A stretch of DNA of 64,000 nt from contig NZ_CP054916.1 of the NCBI RefSeq assembly GCF_013364155.1, positions 6,817,001-6,881,000 of the forward strand, written 5' to 3'. Of this stretch, positions 45,666-55,264 are shown in pieces. The notes below the pieces were generated by a model that made no database searches, was not told where the DNA came from, and saw nothing but the letters and a program-made list of their open reading frames with translations. The position numbers were made by a program, and so were the translations under genes. Source of the DNA: Streptomyces sp. NA02950. Its GTDB lineage: Bacteria; Actinomycetota; Actinomycetes; Streptomycetales; Streptomycetaceae. Position 1 is the stretch's first letter, and every line of letters begins with the position of its first letter.

Positions 45666-46625
45666 ATGAGCAGCAACGCTCTCCACGTTCCCGTCATGCT
45701 CCAGCGCTGCCTGGACATGCTGGCCCCCGCTCTCGCCCAGCCCGGCGCGGTTGTGGTCGACTGCACCCTGGGCCTCGGCGGCCACAGCGAGGCGCTGCTG
45801 AGCAGTTTCCCGGCGGCCCGGCTCATCGGCCTGGACCGCGACCCGGAAGCCCTCCGGCTCGCCGGTGAACGGCTGGCCCCCTTCGGTGATCGGGCGACGC
45901 TCGTGCACGCCGTCTACGACGAGCTGCCCGAGGTGCTCGACCGGCTCGGCGTACCGCGCGTCCAGGGGGTCCTCTTCGACCTCGGCGTGTCGTCCATGCA
46001 GCTGGACGAGGCCGAGCGCGGCTTCGCCTACGCGCAGGACGCCCCGCTGGACATGCGGATGGACCAGACGACCGGCGTCAGCGCAGCCGAGGTGCTCAAC
46101 ACCTACCCGCCGGGCGACCTGGTGCGCATCCTGCGCAGCTACGGCGAGGAGAAGTTCGCCAAGAAGATCGTGGACGCGGTGGTGCGGGAGCGCGCGAAGG
46201 AGCCGTTCACCAACAGCGCGCGGCTCGTGGAGCTGATCCGGGACGCGCTGCCGCAGGCCGCCAAGCGCACCGGCGGCAACCCCGCCAAGCGCACCTTCCA
46301 GGCGCTGCGCATCGAGGTCAACGGTGAGCTGGCGATCCTGGAGCGGGCCATTCCGGCGGCCGTCGGGACGCTCGCGGTCGGCGGCCGGATCGCCGTGCTG
46401 TCGTACCACTCGCTCGAGGACCGCTTGGTCAAGCAGGTGTTCGCGGCGGGTGCGAGCAACACCGCCCCACCGGGACTCCCGGTCGTCCCCGAGCGCTACC
46501 AGCCCCGGCTGAAGCTGCTCACCCGCGGTGCGGAGCTGCCCACCGAGGAGGAGATCGCGGAGAACCGCCGCGCGGCCCCCGCCCGCCTGCGCGGCGCGGA
46601 GCGGATCCGCGAGGAGGCACGGTGA
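45666..46625 (+). CDS. rsmH: 16S rRNA (cytosine(1402)-N(4))-methyltransferase
   Basis: Methylates C1402 of 16S rRNA (also called MraW). The 319-residue protein has the SAM motif [16 protein letters not shown], the family stretch [20 protein letters not shown] and [18 protein letters not shown] at 45666 matches the family start; the frame is open to 45468 but that part is unlike the family. It opens the dcw cluster. In most bacteria mraZ precedes it; here the carbonic anhydrase gene is next and no mraZ is present. Confidence 0.95.
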   Translation: MSSNALHVPVMLQRCLDMLAPALAQPGAVVVDCTLGLGGHSEALLSSFPAARLIGLDRDPEALRLAGERLAPFGDRATLVHAVYDELPEVLDRLGVPRVQGVLFDLGVSSMQLDEAERGFAYAQDAPLDMRMDQTTGVSAAEVLNTYPPGDLVRILRSYGEEKFAKKIVDAVVRERAKEPFTNSARLVELIRDALPQAAKRTGGNPAKRTFQALRIEVNGELAILERAIPAAVGTLAVGGRIAVLSYHSLEDRLVKQVFAAGASNTAPPGLPVVPERYQPRLKLLTRGAELPTEEEIAENRRAAPARLRGAERIREEAR

Positions 46626-46757
46626 GCGGCGCGTGTGCGGCAGCCGGGCCGCGGAGGGCGACGAGAGGCGTGTTGCTGCGCCGTGCGGGCGGAGAAGCGA
46701 ACCGGGAGGTGCCATGAGCGGTGGCGGCCGGACGAGGCGCGAAAACGGGGAGTGGCT

Positions 46758-47324
46758 ATGAGCGGAGCCGGGTCCGGAACGGCGCCGAAGAGGCGACCGG
46801 TGCCGGGGGCCACGACGGCCCGGCGTGCGCCCTTCGTGCTGCTTGTTGTCGTCCTGCTCGGCTCCGGCCTGATCGGCCTGCTGGTACTGAACTCCTCCCT
46901 CAATCAAGGCTCGTTCGAGGTCAGCAGACTGGAGAAGCAGACCGACGAGCTCACCGACGACCGGCAGGCGCTCGAGCAGGACGTGGACCGGCTCTCCGCC
47001 CCCGGCGCCCTGGAGCGGCGCGCCCGTGAGCTGGGCATGGTGCCGGGCGGCAGCCCGGCGTTCCTCAAGCCGGACGGCACCGTGAGTGGTGTGCCCGCCC
47101 CCGCCACGGCCCAGCCCACCACACTCGGCACCACCGGCATCTGGGCGCCGCCCGCGCTGGACCCGGCCCCCTCCCCGCCGACCCCGACCAACACGGCCAA
47201 CCCGGTCAACCCGGTCAACTCGACCATTCCATCCATTCCATCCATTCCGATCATTCCAGCTATTCCATCCGCCACGGCCGCCACGGCCGCCGCCTCCGCG
47301 AACTCCACCCCGGCTCCCCAGTAG
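46758..47324 (+). CDS. ftsL: cell division protein FtsL
   Basis: Septal divisome protein that works with DivIC and FtsQ/FtsW/FtsI. The 188-residue product has a short basic cytoplasmic start, one membrane helix (APFVLLVVVLLGSGLIGLLVL, about 24-44) and a heptad-rich coiled coil (LEKQTDELTDDRQALEQDVDRL). The C-terminus is a Pro/Thr/Asn-rich tail with an Ile-Pro-Ser repeat encoded by 9-bp units. ATG at 46758 has GGGGAG upstream and overlaps the stop of a 15-codon frame. It lies 132 bp after rsmH. Confidence 0.88.
   Translation: MSGAGSGTAPKRRPVPGATTARRAPFVLLVVVLLGSGLIGLLVLNSSLNQGSFEVSRLEKQTDELTDDRQALEQDVDRLSAPGALERRARELGMVPGGSPAFLKPDGTVSGVPAPATAQPTTLGTTGIWAPPALDPAPSPPTPTNTANPVNPVNSTIPSIPSIPIIPAIPSATAATAAASANSTPAPQ
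47224..47271 (+). repeat. 9-bp tandem repeats in the ftsL 3' end
   Basis: Units of ATTCCATCC and close variants (ATTCCGATC, ATTCCAGCT) encode repeats of Ile-Pro-Ser/Ile/Ala. The stretch is AT-rich compared with the flanking sequence and looks like a short minisatellite. Confidence 0.7.
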
Positions 47325-47415
47325 GTGACACGGTGACGCGATCCCTTGCCTGCGCCAGGCCCCGCCCGCCGGCGCACCGCCCCCGCCCCGCGGAGCCGAC
47401 GAGGGCGGCCGCCGC

Positions 47416-49398
47416 GTGACCGCGCCCCAGGACCCGCGCCGCCGCCGGGTGCCCGGTCCGGCGGATGCGCACGCCGAGCGCCGCCCGCGCCAGGGGAGGT
47501 CCCACCGCCCCGGCGACCGTCCGGGGCCGTCCGGCCGCCGCCCGGTCCGCCGCCCCCGCCCCGGGGCACCGCAGCAGCTGCGGCTCGGCAGCCCGCGCCC
47601 CCGGCTGCGGCTGATCAGCCTCGGCCTCACCCTCGTGATGCTGGTCTTCGTCGTGCGGCTGCTCCAGGTGCAGGCCGTCGACGCCGACGCGTACGCCGCC
47701 AAGGCCAATGTCAACCGCTACATCCCGGTGACGCTGGCCGCCGAGCGCGGCTCCATCACCGACCGTGACGGCGTCGACCTGGCCACCACCGTGGACGCGT
47801 ACGACATCACCGCCGCGCCCGACCTGCTGACGCCCAAGACGGCCAAGACGAAGGACGCGCCCCGGCGGGCGGCCTCCCTGCTCGCGCCGATCCTCGGCAA
47901 GGACCGCGCGGACCTGGAGAAGAAGCTCACCGACAACCCGAAGTCGAAGTACGTGGTCCTGGCCCGGCAGCAGAGCCCGCAGGTCTGGAAGCAGATCAAG
48001 GACCTGAAGAACGCCCTGGACGAGGCGGCCGAGAAGGGCAAGGGCACCAATGTGCTGGCCGGGGTCAACCGGGAGGCCCACAGCAAGCGGATCTATCCCA
48101 ACGGGGACCTCGCCGCCGGGCTGCTGGGCTTCGTGGGAGCCGACGGCCGGGGCGCCGCGGGCCTGGAACAGGAGCTGAACGAGAAGCTGGCGGGCCAGGA
48201 CGGCAAACGCGTCTACGCGCAGTCCGGCGGCCACCAGGTGCCCACCGGCGACGTCAAGGAGCAGCCCGCGGTGCCCGGCAGCGATGTGGAACTGACCATC
48301 GACCGGGACCTCCAGTGGTCGGCCCAGAGCGCCATCGCCGCCCAGGTGTCGAAGTCCGGGGCCGACCGAGGTTACGTCGTCGTCCAGGACACCCGCACCG
48401 GCGAGATCCTGGCGCTGGCCAACGCCCCCGGGTTCGACCCCAACGACATCTCCCGGCAGGACGCGAGTGCCCTAGGCAACGCGGCGGTCTCGGACGCCTA
48501 CGAGCCGGGCAGCGTCAGCAAGCTGATGTCGATGGCTGCCGTCATAGAGGAGGGCGTGGCGCGCTGGGACACCCATGTGGAGGTCCCGAACCGGCTGGCG
48601 CGCGCCGACCGGGCCTTCGCCGACGACATCGACCACCCCACCTGGTACCTGACGCTGAACGGCGTGTTCGCCAAGTCCAGCAACATCGGCACCATCCTCG
48701 CCACCGAGCAGCTCGCCAAGACCCATCGGCAGAAGAACCGGATTCTCTATTCCTATCTGCGGAAGTTCGGGATCGGGCAGCCCAGCGGGCTCGGCCTCCC
48801 CGGCGAGACCCGGGGCATCCTGGCCGAACCGGAGAAGTGGAGCGCCTCGCAGCAGTACACGATCCCGTTCGGCCAGGGGCTGTCGCTCAACGCCGTCCAG
48901 GCGGCCTCGGTGTATTCCACGATCGCCAACGGCGGCGAGCGGATCGCCCCCACCCTGGTCCGCGGCTCCAAGGGCCCCGACGGCGAATACACCGCCGGGT
49001 CCAAGCCGAAGAAGACCCGGGTGGTGGGCAAGGAGACCGCGAAGACGCTGTCCCGGATGCTCGAGTCGGTCGTCGACGACGAGGAGGGCACCGGCACCAG
49101 GGCCAAGATCCCCGGCTACCGGGTGGCGGGCAAGACCGGCACCTCCAACCGCGTGGACCCCAGAACCGGGCGCTACCGGGGCTACACCGCCTCGTTCGCC
49201 GGATTCGCCCCCGCCGACAAGCCGCGGCTGACCGTCTACTGCGCCGTGCAGAACCCGACCAAGGGCAGCTACTTCGGCGGCCAGGTCTGCGGCCCGGTCT
49301 TCAAGAAGGTGATGGAGTTCGGGCTCAAGAGCCTCCAGGCGGCCCCGACCGGGACGCAGGTCAAGCGGCTCCCCGTGAGCTACAGCCCGGGTCAGTGA
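47416..49398 (+). CDS. ftsI: septal peptidoglycan transpeptidase FtsI (PBP3-like)
   Basis: Penicillin-binding transpeptidase that cross-links septal peptidoglycan with FtsW. The 660-residue protein has an Arg/Pro-rich cytoplasmic start of about 60 residues and one membrane helix (LISLGLTLVMLVFVVRLLQV). The class B PBP dimerisation domain comes next, then the transpeptidase domain with Ser366-Val-Ser-Lys369, Ser421-Ser-Asn423 and Lys573-Thr-Gly-Thr. GTG at 47416 overlaps the stop of a 28-codon frame; the ribosome-binding site is weak. In Streptomyces it acts mainly in sporulation septation. Confidence 0.94.
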   Translation: MTAPQDPRRRRVPGPADAHAERRPRQGRSHRPGDRPGPSGRRPVRRPRPGAPQQLRLGSPRPRLRLISLGLTLVMLVFVVRLLQVQAVDADAYAAKANVNRYIPVTLAAERGSITDRDGVDLATTVDAYDITAAPDLLTPKTAKTKDAPRRAASLLAPILGKDRADLEKKLTDNPKSKYVVLARQQSPQVWKQIKDLKNALDEAAEKGKGTNVLAGVNREAHSKRIYPNGDLAAGLLGFVGADGRGAAGLEQELNEKLAGQDGKRVYAQSGGHQVPTGDVKEQPAVPGSDVELTIDRDLQWSAQSAIAAQVSKSGADRGYVVVQDTRTGEILALANAPGFDPNDISRQDASALGNAAVSDAYEPGSVSKLMSMAAVIEEGVARWDTHVEVPNRLARADRAFADDIDHPTWYLTLNGVFAKSSNIGTILATEQLAKTHRQKNRILYSYLRKFGIGQPSGLGLPGETRGILAEPEKWSASQQYTIPFGQGLSLNAVQAASVYSTIANGGERIAPTLVRGSKGPDGEYTAGSKPKKTRVVGKETAKTLSRMLESVVDDEEGTGTRAKIPGYRVAGKTGTSNRVDPRTGRYRGYTASFAGFAPADKPRLTVYCAVQNPTKGSYFGGQVCGPVFKKVMEFGLKSLQAAPTGTQVKRLPVSYSPGQ

Positions 49399-49410
49399 GC
49401 GGATCCAGTC

Positions 49411-51171
49411 GTGACGACGATCACGCCGGAGCCCGGGAACCATGGTCCGGTACGGCCCCGGTTCGGCGCCTCATTTCGCGGGGGACCGGGTGTCCCGGGT
49501 ACGCTCACCGCCGTGCCCCACGCTGATCAGTCGCAAACCCCTCAGAAGGACGTTTCTGTGGAATATCCAGGAGCGCCCCGCCCCTTCCAGGTCCGCCCGG
49601 TCCCCCTGGCGGAGCTGGCAGATCAGCTGGGCGTCGCTGTCCCCGAAGCGCCGGCCGATGCCGCGGTCACCGGGATCACCCATGACTCGCGCGCCGTACG
49701 TCCCGGCGATGTGTACGCCGCCCTGTCCGGCGCCCGTCTGCACGGCGCGGACTTCGCCGCCCAGGCCGCCGATCTCGGCGCCGTGGCCGTGCTGACCGAC
49801 CCGGCGGGCGCCGAGCGCGCCGCCGCCACCGGTCTGCCGGTGCTGGTCGTGGACAATCCGCGCGGCCGGATGGGCGCGCTGGCCGTCACGATCTACGGCG
49901 AGCCGGGCCGCGCCCTGTTGCAGCTGGGCATCACCGGCACCTCCGGCAAGACCACCACCGCGTACCTCATCGAAGGCGGCCTCCGCGCCGCCGCGAAGGA
50001 CGGCGGCGGCCTCACAGGTCTCATCGGCACCGTCGAGACGCGGATCGGCGACGAGCGGATCAAGTCCGAGCGCACCACCCCGGAAGCGACCGACCTCCAG
50101 GCCCTGTTCGCGGTGATGCGCGAACGCGACGTCCGCTCGGTCGTCATGGAGGTCTCCAGCCATGCCCTGGTCCTCGGCCGGGTCGACGGCTGTGTCTTCG
50201 ACGTCGCCGTCTTCAACAACCTCAGCCCGGAGCACATGGAGTTCCACTCCGGGATGGAGGACTACTTCCAGGCCAAGGCGCAGCTGTTCACCAAGGCCCG
50301 CAGCCGGGCCGCGGTGATCAACTACGACGACGAGTACGGCAAGCGGCTGGTGGAGCAGGCCGAGGTCCCGGTCACCACCTTCTCCGCCGAGGGCCACCCC
50401 GATGCCGACTGGCGCGCCGACGGCGTCGAGGTCGGCCCGCTCGGCTCGACCTTCACCGCGCTCGGCCCGAACGGCGAGTCCGTACGGGCCGCGGCGCCCC
50501 TCCCCGGTCCCTTCAACGTGGCCAACGCGCTCGCCGCCGTCGTGGCCCTCGTCGTCGCCGGGGTCGACCCGCAGACGGCCGCCGACGGTGTGGCCGCCGT
50601 CCCCGGGGTGCCGGGGCGGCTCGAGCGCGTGGACGCGGGCCAGCCGTACCTCGCCGTGGTCGACTACGCCCACAAGACCGACGCCGTGGAGTCGGTGCTG
50701 CGCGCCCTGCGCCGGGTCACCGACGGCAGGCTGCACGCCGTCCTCGGCTGCGGAGGCGACCGCGACAAGCTCAAGCGCGGGCCCATGGGCGCCGCGGTGG
50801 CCCGATTCGCCGACACCGCCGTGCTGACCTCCGACAACCCCCGCTCCGAGGACCCCCTCGCGATCCTCGCCGCCATGCTCGCGGGCGCCGCCGAGGTGCC
50901 CGCGCACGAGCGCGGCGACGTACTGGTCGAAGAGGACCGGGCGAACGCCATCGCGGCCGCCGTGGCCCGGGCCGAACCCGGTGACACCGTCATCGTCGCG
51001 GGCAAGGGACATGAACTGGGCCAGGACATCGCCGGAGTGGTCCGCGCCTTCGACGACCGCCAGGTCCTCCGCGAAGCCATCGAGCTGAGCGAACGGGCCA
51101 AACAGCGCGAATCCGTACGCCCCGGGGCGAACGGACAGCACTGCGACACCCATCAAGACAACCAGGGATGA
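49411..51171 (+). CDS. murE: UDP-N-acetylmuramoyl-tripeptide synthetase MurE
   Basis: Adds the third amino acid (diaminopimelate in Streptomyces) to UDP-MurNAc-L-Ala-D-Glu. The 586-residue Mur ligase has the ATP loop GTSGKTTTAYLIEGG, the central domain stretch VVMEVSSHAL and the DNPRSEDP motif that goes with diaminopimelate specificity. About 50 residues precede the normal domain start. GTG at 49411 is 13 bp after ftsI. It is followed by murF after 62 bp. Confidence 0.94.
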   Translation: MTTITPEPGNHGPVRPRFGASFRGGPGVPGTLTAVPHADQSQTPQKDVSVEYPGAPRPFQVRPVPLAELADQLGVAVPEAPADAAVTGITHDSRAVRPGDVYAALSGARLHGADFAAQAADLGAVAVLTDPAGAERAAATGLPVLVVDNPRGRMGALAVTIYGEPGRALLQLGITGTSGKTTTAYLIEGGLRAAAKDGGGLTGLIGTVETRIGDERIKSERTTPEATDLQALFAVMRERDVRSVVMEVSSHALVLGRVDGCVFDVAVFNNLSPEHMEFHSGMEDYFQAKAQLFTKARSRAAVINYDDEYGKRLVEQAEVPVTTFSAEGHPDADWRADGVEVGPLGSTFTALGPNGESVRAAAPLPGPFNVANALAAVVALVVAGVDPQTAADGVAAVPGVPGRLERVDAGQPYLAVVDYAHKTDAVESVLRALRRVTDGRLHAVLGCGGDRDKLKRGPMGAAVARFADTAVLTSDNPRSEDPLAILAAMLAGAAEVPAHERGDVLVEEDRANAIAAAVARAEPGDTVIVAGKGHELGQDIAGVVRAFDDRQVLREAIELSERAKQRESVRPGANGQHCDTHQDNQG

Positions 51172-51233
51172 CAGACCGCCATGCGCGCACCAGCCCCCTC
51201 CAGGCAGCTCTCCCGCACGGCCGGAGGTGATCA

Positions 51234-52673
51234 GTGATCGCACTGTCCCTCACCGAGATCGCCGGCCTCGTCGGTGGACAGCCGCACGACATACCGGACC
51301 CTGATCTGAAGGTCACGGGCCCGGTCGTGATCGACTCCCGTGAGGTGCGGCCCGGCAGCCTCTTCGCCGCGCTCGTCGGAGAGCGCGTGGACGGCCACGA
51401 CTTCGCGCCCGGCGCGGTCGAGGCGGGCGCGGTCGCGGTCCTGGCCACCCGCCCGGTCTCCACAGCCGACGGCGCCGTCCCCACGATCGTCGTGCCCGAC
51501 GTCGTCGCCGCGCTGGGGGCGCTCGCGCGCGCCGTCGTGGAGCGCCTGGGCACCTCCGTGGTGGCGCTCACCGGCTCCGCGGGCAAGACCAGCACCAAGG
51601 ACCTCATCGCGCAAGCGCTCCAGCGCCACGGCCCCACCGTGTGGACGCCGGGTTCGTTGAACAACGAGATCGGGCTGCCGCTGACCGCGCTGACCGCCGA
51701 CGGGAGCACCCAGCACCTGGTGCTGGAGATGGGCGCCCGCGGCAAGGGCCACATCCGGTACCTGACGGACCTCACCCCGCCCCGGATCGGCCTCGTCCTC
51801 AATGTCGGCACCGCCCACATCGGGGAGTTCGGCGGCCGGGAGGCCATCGCCGAGGCCAAGGGCGAACTGGTCGAGGCGCTGCCCGCCGCCGAGGACGGCG
51901 GAGTGGCGGTGCTCAACGCCGACGACCCCCTGGTGCGCGCCATGGCGTCCCGTACCGCGGCCCGCACGGTCCTGTTCGGGGAGGCCGAGGGCGCCGACGT
52001 ACGCGCCGTAAATGTCCGGCTCGCCGACGGTGGCCGGCCCGCCTTCACGCTTCACACCCCTACCGGGTGCAGCGAAGTGACCATGCGCCTGTACGGTGAG
52101 CACCACGTGTCGAACGCGCTCGCCGCGGCCGCCGTCGCCCACGAGTTGGGCATGTCCGTCGACGAGATCGCCGTGGCGCTCTCCGAGGCGGGGCAGCTCT
52201 CCCGCTGGCGGATGGAGGTCACCGAGCGCTCGGACGGCGTGACGGTCGTCAACGACGCCTACAACGCGAACCCCGAGTCCATGAGAGCCGCGCTGCGGGC
52301 GCTGGTCGCCATGGGCGCCGCTACACCGGGGCGTCGTACGTGGGCGGTGCTGGGCCGGATGGCCGAGCTGGGCGAGGAGTCGCTCGCCGAGCACGACGCG
52401 GTCGGGCGGCTGGCCGTCCGGCTCAACGTCAGCAAGCTCGTGGCGGTCGGCGGCCAGGAGGCCGCCTGGCTGGACATGGGCGCCAAGAACGAGGGTTCGT
52501 GGGGTGAGGAGTCGGTGCACGTGTCCGACGTGCGGGCAGCGGTCGATCTGCTGCGCAGCGAGCTGCGACCGGGGGACGTCGTGTTGGTGAAGGCGTCCAG
52601 GTCGGTCGGCCTGGAGAAGCTCGCGCAGGCGTTGCTCGAGGGTGAGGGTGAGGTCGCCGGCCGATGGGCATGA
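51234..52673 (+). CDS. murF: UDP-N-acetylmuramoyl-tripeptide-D-alanyl-D-alanine ligase MurF
   Basis: Adds D-Ala-D-Ala to the UDP-MurNAc-tripeptide. The 479-residue protein has the ATP loop [14 protein letters not shown], the family stretch [13 protein letters not shown] and [16 protein letters not shown] at 51234 is preceded by GGAGGTGATCA, almost the full anti-16S sequence, the strongest ribosome-binding site in the cluster. Its stop overlaps the mraY start. Confidence 0.95.
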   Translation: MIALSLTEIAGLVGGQPHDIPDPDLKVTGPVVIDSREVRPGSLFAALVGERVDGHDFAPGAVEAGAVAVLATRPVSTADGAVPTIVVPDVVAALGALARAVVERLGTSVVALTGSAGKTSTKDLIAQALQRHGPTVWTPGSLNNEIGLPLTALTADGSTQHLVLEMGARGKGHIRYLTDLTPPRIGLVLNVGTAHIGEFGGREAIAEAKGELVEALPAAEDGGVAVLNADDPLVRAMASRTAARTVLFGEAEGADVRAVNVRLADGGRPAFTLHTPTGCSEVTMRLYGEHHVSNALAAAAVAHELGMSVDEIAVALSEAGQLSRWRMEVTERSDGVTVVNDAYNANPESMRAALRALVAMGAATPGRRTWAVLGRMAELGEESLAEHDAVGRLAVRLNVSKLVAVGGQEAAWLDMGAKNEGSWGEESVHVSDVRAAVDLLRSELRPGDVVLVKASRSVGLEKLAQALLEGEGEVAGRWA

Positions 52674-53737
52674 GGCAGATCCTCTTCGCGGGAGCCATCG
52701 GGCTCTTCCTGACCCTGATCGGCACACCGGTGCTGATCAAGCTGCTGGCCCGCAAGGGCTACGGCCAGTACATCCGGGACGACGGCCCCCGGACACACGG
52801 CTCCAAGCGCGGTACCCCGACCATGGGTGGTATCGCCTTCATCCTGGCCACGCTGATCGCGTACGCCGTGACCAAGGTGATCACCGGCAGTCAGCCGACC
52901 TTCTCCGGTGTGCTGGTGCTCTTCCTGTTCGCGGGCATGGGCCTGGTCGGCTTCCTGGACGACTACATCAAGATCGTCAAGCAGCGGAGCCTGGGCCTGC
53001 GGGCCAAGGCGAAGATGGCCGGACAGCTGATCGTCGGTATCGCCTTCGCGATCCTCTCGCTGAACTTCGCGGACGCGCGCCAGCAGACCCCGGCCTCCGA
53101 CCGGCTCTCCTTCGTCCAGGACTTCGGCTGGTCCTTCGGCCCGGTGATCTTCGCGATCTGGGCGCTGTTCATGATCCTTGCGATGTCGAACGGTGTGAAC
53201 CTCACCGACGGTCTGGACGGTCTGGCCACCGGCGCCTCGGTGATGGTTTTCGGCGCCTACACCTTCATCGGCGTCTGGCAGTACCAGGAGTCCTGCGCCA
53301 ATGCGCAGACCCTCACCAACCCCGCGTCCTGTTTCGAGGTCCGTGACCCCCTCGATCTCGCGGTCGTGGCCTCCGCGCTGATGGGCGCCTGCTTCGGTTT
53401 CCTGTGGTGGAACACCTCACCCGCCAAGATCTTCATGGGCGACACCGGCTCGCTCGCCCTCGGCGGCGCGCTGGCGGGCCTGGCCATCTGCTCCCGTACG
53501 GAACTGCTGCTGGCCCTCCTCGGCGGTCTGTTCGTCCTGATCACCATGTCCGTGGTCATCCAGGTCGGCTCCTTCCGGATGACCGGGAAGCGGGTTTTCC
53601 GGATGGCCCCGCTCCAGCACCACTTCGAACTCAAGGGGTGGAGCGAAGTCCTTGTGGTGGTCCGATTCTGGATCATCCAGGGCATGTGCGTGATCGTCGG
53701 ACTCGGCATCTTCTACGCGGGCTGGCGGGCCCAGTGA
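52664..53737 (+). CDS. mraY: phospho-N-acetylmuramoyl-pentapeptide transferase MraY
   Basis: Integral membrane enzyme that makes lipid I from UDP-MurNAc-pentapeptide and undecaprenyl phosphate. The 357-residue protein has about ten membrane helices and the family motifs [27 protein letters not shown] and [12 protein letters not shown], plus [13 protein letters not shown] with its His cluster. The ATG may be at 52664 or at 52670, the latter forming an ATGA overlap with the murF stop. Its end overlaps murD. Confidence 0.95.
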   Translation: MGMRQILFAGAIGLFLTLIGTPVLIKLLARKGYGQYIRDDGPRTHGSKRGTPTMGGIAFILATLIAYAVTKVITGSQPTFSGVLVLFLFAGMGLVGFLDDYIKIVKQRSLGLRAKAKMAGQLIVGIAFAILSLNFADARQQTPASDRLSFVQDFGWSFGPVIFAIWALFMILAMSNGVNLTDGLDGLATGASVMVFGAYTFIGVWQYQESCANAQTLTNPASCFEVRDPLDLAVVASALMGACFGFLWWNTSPAKIFMGDTGSLALGGALAGLAICSRTELLLALLGGLFVLITMSVVIQVGSFRMTGKRVFRMAPLQHHFELKGWSEVLVVVRFWIIQGMCVIVGLGIFYAGWRAQ

Positions 53738-55209
53738 CGTCCCCCGCCACCGGCCCCGATGTGACCGACCTCGCCGGGCGGCGGGTCACGGTCGCCGGGC
53801 TCGGCGTCTCGGGGGTCCCCGCGGCGCGTGCGCTGCGGGGCCTCGGGGCCACCGTCACCGTGGTCAACGGCAGCGACGGCGAGCCGCAGCGCGCCCAGGC
53901 CGCCGAGCTGGAGCCGCTGGGCATCACCGTCCGGCTCGGCTATGGCACGGCATCCGACGGCGGCTCCGCCGCGGGCCTCCCCGAGGGCACCGAGCTGATC
54001 GTCACCACGCCCGGCTGGAAGCCCACCAGCCCGCTGTTCCTGGCCGCCGCGGAGGCCGGGGTCCCGGTCTGGGGCGATGTGGAGCTGGCGTGGCGGCTGC
54101 GCCGGGCGGACGCGCCGCCCTGGCTCGCGGTCACCGGCACCAACGGCAAGACCACTACGGTGCGGATGCTGGCGTGCATCCTGGAGGCCGCCGGGCTGCG
54201 CACCGCGGCCGTCGGCAACATCGGTGTCTCGCTGCTGGACATCGTGCTGGGCGACGAGCCGTACGACGTGCTGGCGGTCGAGCTCTCCAGCTACCAGCTG
54301 CACTGGGCGCCCTCGCTGCGCGCCCACTCCGGGGCGGTGCTCAACCTCGCCCCCGACCACCTCGACTGGCACGGCTCCATGGCGGCGTACGCGGCCGACA
54401 AGGGCCGGATCTACGAGGGCAACCAGGTGGCGTGCGTCTACAACGTGGCCGACCCGGCCACCGAGGACCTGGTGCGCGCGGCCGATGTCGAGGAGGGCTG
54501 CCGGGCGATCGGCTTCACCCTCGGCACCCCCGGCCCCTCCCAGCTCGGCGTCGTCGAGAACATCCTCGTCGACCGGGCCTTCGTGGCGAACCGGCAGAAG
54601 CAGGCGCAGGAGCTCGCCGAGGTCTCCGACGTGAACCCGCCGGCGCCCCACAACATCGCCAACGCGCTGGCCGCCGCGGCCCTGGCCCGCGCCTACGGGG
54701 TGCCGCCCACAGCCGTCCGGGAGGGCCTGCGAACCTTCCGCCCGGACCCGCACCGGGTGGAGCATGTCGCGGACGTCGGCGGGGTCGCCTACGTCGACGA
54801 CTCCAAGGCCACCAACACCCATGCCGCCGAGGCGTCGTTGGGTGCCTACGAGAACATCGTGTGGATCGCGGGCGGCCTCGCCAAGGGCGCCACCTTCGAC
54901 GAGCTGGTGGTGACGGCCGCCAAGCGGCTGCGCGGGGTGGTGCTGCTCGGCGCCGACCGTGCGCTGATCCGCGAAGCGCTCGCGCGACACGCAGCGGATG
55001 TCCCGGTCGTGGACCTCGAGCGGACCGACACTGGGGCGATGGCGGCGGCTGTGCGCGAAGCGGCCCGGCTCGCCCGGCCGGGCGATACCGTCCTGATGGC
55101 ACCGGCCTGCGCCTCGATGGACATGTTCGTCAACTACAACAAGCGGGGCGACGCCTTCGCCGCGGCGGTCCACGACCTGGCCTCCGGCCGGGTCCCGGAC
55201 GACCGGTAG
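53734..55209 (+). CDS. murD: UDP-N-acetylmuramoylalanine-D-glutamate ligase MurD
   Basis: Adds D-Glu to UDP-MurNAc-L-Ala. The 491-residue Mur ligase has the N-terminal Rossmann motif [17 protein letters not shown], the ATP loop [22 protein letters not shown] and [15 protein letters not shown] at 53734 overlaps the mraY stop by 4 bp, which fixes the start. FtsW follows after 55 bp. Confidence 0.95.
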   Translation: MTSPATGPDVTDLAGRRVTVAGLGVSGVPAARALRGLGATVTVVNGSDGEPQRAQAAELEPLGITVRLGYGTASDGGSAAGLPEGTELIVTTPGWKPTSPLFLAAAEAGVPVWGDVELAWRLRRADAPPWLAVTGTNGKTTTVRMLACILEAAGLRTAAVGNIGVSLLDIVLGDEPYDVLAVELSSYQLHWAPSLRAHSGAVLNLAPDHLDWHGSMAAYAADKGRIYEGNQVACVYNVADPATEDLVRAADVEEGCRAIGFTLGTPGPSQLGVVENILVDRAFVANRQKQAQELAEVSDVNPPAPHNIANALAAAALARAYGVPPTAVREGLRTFRPDPHRVEHVADVGGVAYVDDSKATNTHAAEASLGAYENIVWIAGGLAKGATFDELVVTAAKRLRGVVLLGADRALIREALARHAADVPVVDLERTDTGAMAAAVREAARLARPGDTVLMAPACASMDMFVNYNKRGDAFAAAVHDLASGRVPDDR

Positions 55210-55264
55210 TCCGCCGGTCCCCGCGTGTGGGCCGCTCGCGCGGGGAATCCGGAGGGGATACGAG

